Source of the DNA: Pollenia angustigena
Taxonomy: Eukaryota > Arthropoda > Insecta > Diptera > Polleniidae
NCBI GenBank assembly: GCA_930367215.1
Contig: OV884060.1
Coordinates: 209,005,253 to 209,069,252, forward strand
Direction: 5' to 3'
DNA: 64,000 bases
In this document: positions 56,030 through 64,000 of the stretch, piece after piece
Layout of the letters: every line of letters begins with the position of its first letter
Position numbering within the stretch: the stretch's first letter is position 1
Translations under genes and position numbers: made by a program
The notes under the pieces: model-generated
Databases searched by the model: none
What the model was told of the DNA's origin: nothing
Seen by the model: the letters and a program-made list of their open reading frames with translations, nothing else

Positions 56030-56161
56030 ATAATTTTATCCTCGCTATTTAATTTCTTCCATAATGATTCATAACTTTTTGATTTGAATGACCAGGCACG
56101 CATGGTGAAGAATTGTAAAACGCTTAAACCGATTTGTACACGATTTTGAACACGTATCATA
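56030..56161 (-). CDS. FAR: FAR set 1, exon 4 (FAR_C/sterile domain)
   Basis: The acceptor ACCAATAG is followed by T|ATG ATA CGT GTT. The frame has MIRVQNRVQIGLSVLQFFTM then RAWSFKSKSYESLWKKLN. The donor is GTAAGCTA. It is 132 nt in the same phase as the other sets, and 70 bp from exon 5. Confidence 0.92.
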
Positions 56162-56522
56162 CTATTGGTATTGAAAAAAAGGCAATATTAAAAAGAAATT
56201 AACACTAAAACAACATAATTTATAGGATGTATGTGGAATCAGCAAATGCATTGCTATTGATCATTTCTAAAAAAGATTCATGGAAGTTAATTTCAACACA
56301 TAAAATATTAAAAATGAGTGTATTACTACAGTTTTAAGTAGTACTTAAGAAAAATAGCACTTTAAAAAAGTTTTTAAAAAAATAGTTTTAAATAGTGCCA
56401 GTTGGCAAAATGGTCATATACGCAAATGTCGTCTACGATTTCTTTAGGACATTTTTGAGTTTGTCGCCAATATGACATATTTCCAGACATTTTTTAAATT
56501 TGTCTTGAATAATACTTTATTG

Positions 56523-56600
56523 CGGACAACGTAAGTGACCATTGCATTCATTTTATCGTGTTTCAAACAACTTTGACGACAATGATCGCTTACGTTGTCC
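56523..56600. mobile_element. Very short palindromic MITE
   Basis: GGACAACGTAAGTGACCATTG is matched by the inverted CAATGATCGCTTACGTTGTCC at the right. Confidence 0.55.
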
Positions 56601-56639
56601 TCTACTAAAAAAAATTATAAACTTTTAATTTGTATTTGT

Positions 56640-57033
56640 AGGGGAATTGGTACCCCACATTGGATGCCAATATTAAATATCACATATCTTAAGAGCCGCT
56701 GCACGCATTTTGTTGAACTTTTGGTAGTAGGATCTTCTGGGCCCCAAAATAGAAATAAAATATCAGCGGGGGAAGTGGTACCCCCATAAAACACCAATGT
56801 TAAGTATCGCATATCTTAAGAACTGTTCTAGTAAGAATGTTCAAACTTAGTAGAAGTCACTCTTATGGTATATTTCACTTTTGAGAATAAAAATAAAGCG
56901 TGTAGGCGCAGGGGGGTAATACCTCCCATAGGATGCATATATTAAATATCTCACAACTAAAGAACTGTTCCAGGGAGAGTCTTTAAATGTGGTTAAAGCA
57001 GTATAGCGAAGCGCACCGGGTTAAGCTAGTAAA
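56640..57033 (-). repeat. Dispersed repeat starting ACTAGCTTAACCCGG
   Basis: On the minus strand it begins ACTAGCTTAACCCGGTGCGC, like the repeat at 38700. Three degenerate units follow with GGTACCCC.CAT.GGATGC and AACTGTTC-type phrases. Confidence 0.5.
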
Positions 57034-57252
57034 AAGGTTTTCACGTCAAAAGTTGCACCCTTGCGAAAAAGCAAAAACATAACAATAGCCACATAGACAA
57101 TTATTTCGCACAGACGATGCAAAATTGTCAGGGTCTAAGTAAGTGCAAGATTAACAGCATAAATTTTTTGCAACTTTTAATGGCATTGCCAAATAAGTGC
57201 AACTATGCTTTTTTGCACAGTTGCAAGGGAAAAAAACTGACGTGAATACCTT
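57034..57252. mobile_element. MITE (~219 bp)
   Basis: AAAAGGTTTTCACGTCAAAA on the left pairs with the inverted CTGACGTGAATACCTTTT. TTGCACCCTTGC/TTGCAAGGG blocks also pair. Confidence 0.7.
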
Positions 57253-58557
57253 TTATATATATTTGACAGTTTCAGTTAAAAGGGACCTATGGGCAAAAAA
57301 TGAGTTTTGGAGAAAAACGATTTTAAAGTTAACAAGTTCATTTTTTTTCTTATCAAAGGTGTAATTTAAAGCTTACCTATAATAAAAGTAATGAAGTTAG
57401 AAAACGGTGCAACATCCTTAATTTTCGAAATAACGGTATATCTCGAAAACCAAAGCCAACACAAAGAAAAAAGTTTTTACTTTCTTAAAGTAAATTTTAT
57501 TGCGGAATTTCGGTTTTTTTTTTAGTTTTTCAATAAGCTAAAGCGTTTTTGAGTTATGCGAACATATGTTGTTCAACATCCTTAATTTTCGAAATAACGG
57601 TATATCTTGAAAACCAAAGCTAACCTAAAAAACGGCTAGCACCACTAGATTCAGCGACCCCGAATTAGGTTAAAAATCTTTCGTTCGTATCATACTAAAA
57701 TATTAAACAGCAAATACTTTAATCTATCTATACAATATATAATTTCTTAGTATGTCAGGATGTTTGCATGTATGTCCTATTCTTTCCGCAACTTTCTGAA
57801 GCCATCTGATGACATAGGAAGCTGAAAGAAATTTGGCACACTTGAAGTACTTTCTCTGCGGAAGATCGTAACGAAGCCATATTTTTTTTCAACTAGTATA
57901 ACTATAAAGATCTGATAGAAAAGATGTTTTTTTATAATATGGGGAAATTTGGGCCCAACCCGGCACGGCTAGGCACCATCGGATTGACCTGAAAAATTAG
58001 ATCATGATTTCTTACACCAAACCTCATATTTTAAGCAACGCAAACAATTAAATTTAAAAAAAAAAATTGCGACCAGTCTAATGCACAAACATTTTTGTTG
58101 AAGCAATTCTTGAGTTTATTGGTTAGAGGGGTGAGAAGATTGGGGAGGGGTACTCAGTTTCATGTTCTCTGCAATTCTGTTTTGTAAGAAGGTTGCAATA
58201 TTAAATGCATTTACAAAAGACGTTTTGAAAATCGCCCTAACATACATTTTTAACAAAATAACTTTGTAAAACTATTTAAAAAAGTACCATTAATAAAATA
58301 AATTTTAATTAAAATTGTATTTCACAATAGTATACTGCAAAATGTACCTTATATAAAAGAGCCTTTTGAAAAAAAAAGTAAAAAATATAATAATTTTCAA
58401 AAAAAAAAAAGTAACTTTTTAAAAGTGCCGGTTTTCTTTAAGCTTATATTGCTAATATTATGTCATTTTAGTATTAACGATTTTCTCATAAATAAAGAAA
58501 GAAAAAATAAAAAAGAAGAAATAAAGTGTAAAGCAAAAATAATAATAATTAACTTAC
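57253..58557. other. AT-rich intronic stretch with a local duplication
   Basis: AACATCCTTAATTTTCGAAA then TAACGGTATATCT occurs twice (57409 and 57575) in a block about GTTTTGGAGAAAAACG. A repeat similar to those ending in TATATAAT lies at 57717-58070. No exon was found. Confidence 0.45.
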
Positions 58558-58797
58558 AATCTTTTTTGACCTAATAAAAACAATATGAAATCAATAAAGT
58601 ACGCAGGTAACCAATGAAAGAGTATTACATTAATTTGATGATGTAAACGATTTGTGGTTATACAACCATCGGGATACCATAAACCAGTTTCCATGGGATA
58701 TTGATAGCCAATTTTTTTACTCAATTCTATAACATCGCCCCACGGTACTTTCCGTCTTTCGGCACAAGTGATATTAAAAACAGGTACCTCTTCGGGA
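58558..58797 (-). CDS. FAR: FAR set 1, exon 3
   Basis: The acceptor AATTTACAG is followed by T|CC CGA AGA in phase, completing R with CG from exon 2. The frame has PEEVPVFNITCAERRKVPWG, then YPMETGLWYPDGCITTNRLH, then HWLPAYFIDFILFLLGQKR. The donor is GTAAGTTA. It is 240 nt. Confidence 0.93.
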
Positions 58798-58903
58798 CTG
58801 TAAATTTTTAAAATTTTTTAAATGTCTTTTTTTTTTTTTTGTTCTTGATTAAATTTTTTAAATAAAATAATTTAAAAAATATTTATTTATATAGAAAAAC
58901 TAC

Positions 58904-59099
58904 CGTGGATTCGTGCAGAATTCGTATGGTATAACAACCAAACCATTGATGGCATAATCCACTGGTATTACCTCAGATTTGTGACGTTTATCGATTAGCA
59001 TCGAACGTATGACGCCTTTGCCAGCACCCACCATTAAACCGGTGGGTCCATTGAGATTGTCCACCCAACCAGGTACGGGCTCATAGGCCGAGGGTGATA
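58904..59099 (-). CDS. FAR: FAR set 1, exon 2
   Basis: The acceptor CCAAACTTAG is followed by TA TCA CCC. Joined to the G of the shared exon it continues RPSI with V-S-P. The frame reads VSPSAYEPVPGWVDNLNGPT then GLMVGAGKGVIRSMLID. The donor is GTAGTTTT. It is 196 nt. It is the nearest of the three sets to the shared exon (about 4.8 kb). Confidence 0.93.
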
Positions 59100-59732
59100 C
59101 TAAGTTTGGTAAATAAGGTTTTGTTTTTTGGTTTTAGAAAGAGTTGAACTTTAAAAGCAAATTAAGCGTGTTTCAGGGAAATTTGGCCAGCTGTGCTTAT
59201 TTTGATTGGCGAGACAAATGTTTGGTCAATTGGTTAAAAACGGCAGGCAGGCAGGCAGACAGACAGCTGTTTGCATTATTCCACAGTAAGGAAACTGGGT
59301 GGGTGAGGCATGTTAAACTGTGTAATCAGGAATTCTTAAAGTTTTACTAAAATTATATTCTCTGGGTGTTTGCGTTTAAGATTATTTACAATGTGTTTTA
59401 AGTCTCTCGGATAGCTTTTTTATACTGAACACTTTGAAAGCTTTTATTGTGAGCATAATTTTTAGGTAAAGCTTTTGTTTCTTTTTGTACGCTCTTTAAG
59501 CTGTGGTGGTTAGAAGTGTTTTTGTTTAAAGCTTTGTTTTTAAAGGAACTTTATTTAAGCTTGAAAGCATTTTATTTCTGTTTTTTTTTTATTCATATCA
59601 ATAATTTTTAACACTTTTTAACTTCACTTTATTAAAACTTTCATTATGATTCTAATAAAATAAAATTAAGCAATTTTAAATAGCTGTATAGCACAAGTAG
59701 TCAGGGGTGTCTAGAATAAAGCACTGTCTTAA

Positions 59733-60200
59733 GGCGGAAGTACATAACACGCATTAGTTCGTCGCCGAGTATCGTGCGTTTAAAAACTTTAGCGCGTAAA
59801 AAATTGCAAGTTACACAACACGCGTTACAAAAGCCATTCCTGTCAGCTGTTTTTTATTTGTTTACTTATTTGTGCAATAAAAACGTGTTCGAAAGTATAT
59901 CAAGATTTTGTTATTTTATTGAAATTATTCTTTTTTTATAAATATTGTATGTTTTTTAAGCTCTTCAATAAGTTTTTCTTTCATGATTCACAAATTTGTT
60001 AAATTATTCTTTTTATTGTCAGCTGATTACTTGTCAAAAATACACAACGCGTCAAAAAGTTGAAAGTTAACCAACTTTCTGGCGCAAACGCGTCAAAATA
60101 TTTTGCATGTAGCTTTTTCTATGAAAATACACTAGTTTAACTTTTTTTGACAGAAGACTACAGAGCGCGCGCGCACTAACGCGTGTTATGTAGTTCTACC
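59733..60200. mobile_element. TTAA-flanked MITE (468 bp), copy 2
   Basis: It is nearly identical to 54819-55287. The left flank is TTAA (59729-59732), the right TTTA. Both copies are in FAR introns or between FAR exon sets. Confidence 0.8.
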
Positions 60201-60651
60201 TTTAGCCCAAGATGTTTCTTAAGTTTTATTTAAAAGCTTTATTTGTTAAAAAACTATTTTAAAATCATTTATTCATTAATATATTTAAAAGCCGCCTTGT
60301 AGTTGAACTTAAGGAAACTTTTTGTTAAGTTTTAGGAAACTGTTATTTGCTTAAGCACAGTGCGAAACTGAATGCACATTCCGTACGGAATCAAATGTTT
60401 TTTGATTTTGTTATTGTTTTTTTAAATACATTTGGAAGACTTTTTGACAGAAGGTTAAACACGGCTATGCATATTATGGTTTAGCCTTTGGATTTGGATT
60501 TTTTTAATATGTAAATGTCATAATTATTGCGGTCGGTGTTTAAAACAGTTTCATCGAATAAAGTGGTTTAAAAAAATAAAATTCTTCCAAAAGGTACCCC
60601 TTGAACATTTTTGAGAAAATGTATCTTTGAAAAGTAAAGGTTGGTTTAATT

Positions 60652-62270
60652 TTAAGGGCCGATGTTAAATGTGAACCACACCTAAACGTCAAGTTTTTTT
60701 CTGCATTTCGTTTGACATTTCTCAATTTCAGACTAACTCAATTTGAACCATGGAAAGATACACAATCGAGCAACGCGTTAAAGTTATTCAGGCTTGTTAT
60801 GAAAATGGGCGTTCAAATCATATCGTGCACTTCGTGATTTTTTGGTCAATTTAATTGTCCAAATGTGCGTACAATCGGAAAATTCGTGCAAAAATTTGAG
60901 CAGATCGGGTCTGTAGGAGATGTGAATGCTCGTAAAGCTCGTACTGCAGAAAATATTGCTGCTGTTCGCGATAGTGTGGCTGAAAACCGTCAACCTCAAC
61001 TCATCGTCGTACCAAACAATTGCACCTCTCACGCTCGTCGTTGATAAACATTATGCATAAAGACTTGCAAGGTGCAATTGACTCAAGAAATAAAGCCTCT
61101 TGACCATTCCAAAAGTCGTCAATGGTTAGAATGGTGGCAAGAAATATTATGGGCTGTTGGCATCATCGGGCCGTATTTTTTGCAAAATGAGGCAGCTACT
61201 GTAAATGGTGTTCGCTATCGTGAGATGATAATGAACTGTTTATGGCCCGAATTGGAAGATATGTGTTTTCAACAGGACGGTGCTACTTACCACACAGATA
61301 ACGAAACAATGGCTCTTTTGCGCGATAAATTCAATGGCCGTATTATCTCACGTGGTGGCGATGTCAATTGGCCACCAAGATCATGTGATTTGATACCGTT
61401 GGACTTCTTTCTTTAGGGTTATTTGAAAGAAAAGGTGTACGTGGATATCCCAGCAACAATTCAAGAGCTAAAGGATCAACAACAAATTTCAGTGTATTTA
61501 TCAAATATGAAAAACTTGGAATTTAGCACGTCATACGAAGATCGTATTAATAATAAACATTGTATTCCCGAAAATAACTTTGATAATATAATTGCATGTG
61601 CCCGTGCATAAAACTGAATAGGCAAATTGGTTTAGTTCGTTGTTTTCTTACGAAGACAAAAGAATGAAGCGGTTTGTTTTTTAATTTTGTTTTTTCTTTT
61701 AACCCACTTACAACTACAATTCGAGTCGGAAAGAACCCAACCAATTGTAGGGGGATGTAAGAAAAGATAAGCTCACTGTTTATTGTTGGTGTTTTGTTTA
61801 AGCTTTGATATTGTTACAAGTAAGACTTAGAGTGTTTATAACTTTTATTCGCTTAAGGTTTTATTTGTTTAATATTTTTGGCTTTTCTAAAATCTTTGGA
61901 AAAGGTTTCCTGATGAGCTGGTGTAAGCAACCGGCGAAATGCGCATAGAGGCTTGCTTTCCCTCAACAATAAATTTCAGTGTATTTATCAAATATCAAAA
62001 ACTGGGAATTTAGCACGTCATACGAAGATCATATTAATAATAAGGATGAGATAATTCGGCACATTAACGGCATAGAACCTAAACTATGCCTCAGCGTCAT
62101 CGAAAATTTGGATTATAGGATGGAGGTATGCCGCCAAGGTCGCGGCGTCCATTTGGCCGATATTTTGATGCATACATAATTGAACCATACCAATATTATC
62201 ATAATAAAAAGAAATGACAGTAATTTCCTAAATAATTTGTGTTTTATTCAAAATCAACATCGGCCCTTAA
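60652..62270 (+). mobile_element. Tc1/mariner-type element, internally deleted
   Basis: The ends TTAAGGGCCGATGTT and AACATCGGCCCTTAA are inverted. The transposase reads MERYTIEQRVKVIQACYENG, then TIGKFVQKFEQIGSVGDVNA, QLTQEIKPLDHSKSRQWLEW, then jumps to WAVGIIGPYFLQNEAATVNG. Next come MCFQQDGATYHTDNETM and NWPPRSCDLIPLDFFL, a stop, and finally EIIRHINGIEPKLCLSVIEN. The second and third catalytic aspartates are visible (QQDGA and SCD), but the region with the first is deleted. A 74-bp segment is duplicated (61484-61557 and 61971-62043). Confidence 0.85.
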
Positions 62271-63008
62271 AATTTAACCACCCTTTATTAATGGTGTTTT
62301 TTATACAAAAAAAAAATACCACCTTGTTAAAAGGTGCATGAATAAAATGTCTTGCCAACCCTGTCATAATGCAATTTTTTTATTTTACGAGAACAAAACA
62401 AAAACAGTTATGAAAAAGTGGAATGCCCTGTTTTTAACAGCTGACAAAAAATGTGTTCTTCAAAATATAAAAATGGCTGCGGTAATATCTATTTTTTAAC
62501 TTTTTGTCTTAAATTGTTTGAAAATTTTCTTTGGCTTGTTTTTTATAAAAAAATATGTTAAGAAGAAAATACCTTTGCCAGATTCTCGAAGTTTTTAAGC
62601 TTTTTTGATTTAAGTAGTTTTTTTTATAACAATTTTATAACACCGAATCCAATTAAATTTTATTTCCCTGACAATCTACCATCAACAATGTAATGCTTTC
62701 TTATTTTCTTTACTATATAATAATAGAACAAATAACTACATATTTAAATTTAACATTTTTACTGTCATCATTAGAGGCGATTTTTTCCTAACTTCGTCTG
62801 ATAGCCCTATATATAAACAGAAGTCAACTGTTTTACAGGGCATTATCAACACTGTCGATTTATACTGGGCGTAAAGTGTAAAGCCTTATGACATTAGTAA
62901 ATGTGAACAAGCCACCCTTTTAGAGAGCAGAGCATTTATAAGAAACGAACACCCAATTGCATAATTTTATATAAATTGCCAAATTTTTTTTGGTAAAAAA
63001 GAATACAC
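62271..63008. other. AT-rich intronic stretch with single TE ends
   Basis: TTGCCAACCCTGTCATAATG near 62352 looks like a hAT-type end. GTGAACAAGCCACCC near 62905 matches, inverted, 29150. No exon or ORF is supported. Confidence 0.4.
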
Positions 63009-63513
63009 TATAAGTCTGTGTTCATACGGCTCATGTCTTGTTGATATGATTGCTACTTTAAAAGTCTGAGTTCATAGGGCTCATGTCTTATTGACAAGAT
63101 TCTTCCTTTTTCTTCTTTGAACATGAATTGTGCTTTTTTGATATTGAAAACAATAACAAAATTAAACAACGAATGGAAAAGCAAAACGCAAAGACAGTAC
63201 ATTCATCTGTGTACTAGTTTATTTTCCCCTCGTCCCTCTCGCCTATAAAGTAGCAATCTTGTCAATAAGACATGAGCCGTATGAACTCAAACTAAGCGAG
63301 AGGGACGAGGGGAAAAGAAACGAGTACACAGATGCATGTACCGTCTTTACGTTTTGCTTTTTCATTCATTGTTTAATTTTGTTTTTGTTTTCAATATAAA
63401 AAAAGCACATGTCGTCAACATGACATGATTCACTTGAACGCCAATTCAAGTTCAAAGAAGAAAAAGGAAGAATCTTAACAATAAGACATGAGCCGTATGA
63501 ACTCAGACTAAGT
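63009..63513. mobile_element. Long foldback element (~505 bp)
   Basis: AGTCTGAGTTCATAGGGCTC followed by ATGTCTTATTGACAAGATTC at 63063 is inverted at 63473-63511. The inner arms (CCCCTCGTCCCTCTCGC and GCGAGAGGGACGAGGGG) also pair. A partial extra end at 63013 pairs with 63262-63297, suggesting one copy inserted at the tip of another. Confidence 0.8.
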
Positions 63514-63900
63514 CTTTTTTAACCCTTCCTTCCTAACGTTTTGGTTTTTAAAAAATTTCCCAATTGATCTATGTAATTACATAATTTATATTAATTGATT
63601 TTTTTTTTTTTCATTTAAGCATTTCACACTCAAAAACATTTTAATTTAAAGTGTAAAAACAAATAATCAAGCATATTTTTAATAGTAAATAAGTTTTATG
63701 AGCATGAGAGTTTTGTTGCATGGAAACAATTCAAAGACATTCCATATAAATTATTTCCATTTTGTTTTAATGGCAAGCCAAGCATAGATGTTTAATTAAG
63801 TAGCGGGTTTTTTATGTTTTCTTGATATTGTTAAATTGATCACATTTCCATAAGCTTAAGCTCCCAAGTTTGTTTTTCGGATTTCTCTTTAACAACTTAC
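63514..63900. other. Start of FAR intron 1, nothing else recognised
   Basis: AT-rich. The donor of the shared exon (GTAAGTTGTT) occupies 63900-63891. Confidence 0.6.
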
Positions 63901-64000
63901 CAATACTAGGTCTGGCAATAATCACTGGCATAGTATCGTAATGATCACGTATCAATAACTCAGCCAAACGTTTCGAATACGTATAAGTGTTTGGATGGGG
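63901..64000 (-). CDS. FAR: FAR shared exon (end of Rossmann domain, YxxxK), partial
   Basis: This is the visible end of the upstream exon of a fatty acyl-CoA reductase, an enzyme that reduces fatty acyl-CoA to fatty alcohol with NADPH, usually at the ER membrane. The frame reads HPNTYTYSKRLAELLIRDHY then DTMPVIIARPSI and ends with one G before GTAAGTTG. Y-T-Y-S-K is the catalytic YxxxK. RPSI is the conserved strand end after it. The exon continues past 64000, so the cofactor-binding GxxGxxG motif is not in the window. Its phase (one base) fits all three downstream exon sets. In flies FARs serve wax, hydrocarbon and ether-lipid pathways. Which one applies here cannot be told. Confidence 0.95.

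Overview
The window looks like AT-rich nuclear DNA of a brachyceran fly. Introns with GT..AG borders interrupt a fatty acyl-CoA reductase (FAR) locus. The rest is almost entirely transposon debris of kinds common in flies: hAT-like, Tc1/mariner, PIF/Harbinger-like, RTE- and jockey/I-like LINEs, Penelope-like pieces, tRNA-derived SINEs and many MITEs. A calyptrate fly is my inference from the overall repeat style. No rRNA, functional tRNA or CRISPR array was seen.

Host gene (right half, all minus strand). One exon at the right edge (63901-64000) encodes the end of the FAR Rossmann domain, with the catalytic YxxxK. To its left lie three consecutive sets of five exons. Each set encodes the rest of a FAR: end of the reductase domain, FAR_C/sterile domain, C-terminal membrane anchor and stop. 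Set 1 is at 59099-55679, set 2 at 50000-42615 and set 3 at 42383-29417. Exon lengths run 196/240/132/129/94, 196/240/132/129/94 and 199/240/132/126/112 nt. All sets begin in the same phase and keep open frames of 263, 263 and 269 residues after the shared exon. I see no Rossmann exons ahead of sets 2 or 3, and only 231 bp separate the stop of set 2 from the first acceptor of set 3. The simplest reading is one gene with a common cofactor-binding and catalytic head and three alternative tails, although partial tandem duplication with dead copies is not excluded.

Repeat landscape. At 1-5.5 kb there is an old TE ORF, a hAT-like element apparently split by an inversion, a 584-bp GC-tipped MITE and an RTE remnant. 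At 6-10.4 kb there is a TIR element holding a LINE piece, several MITEs, a SINE and a LINE. At 10.5-17.6 kb hAT-type elements are nested four deep, three of them with recognisable 8-bp target duplications, and they also hold mariner, Penelope and RTE pieces. From 18 to 29 kb there are further MITEs, Harbinger-like pieces and a second nest (25.6-28.3 kb). From 29 to 64 kb the FAR introns are packed with MITEs. Among them are two unusual elements (43120-44291 and 46918-47967) whose arms consist of a short degenerate phrase repeated many times around a GC-rich core, with perfect 8- and 9-bp target duplications.

Coordinates of FAR exons were derived by reading splice sites and frames by hand. Most MITE borders are accurate to a few bases, and old fragments to tens of bases.
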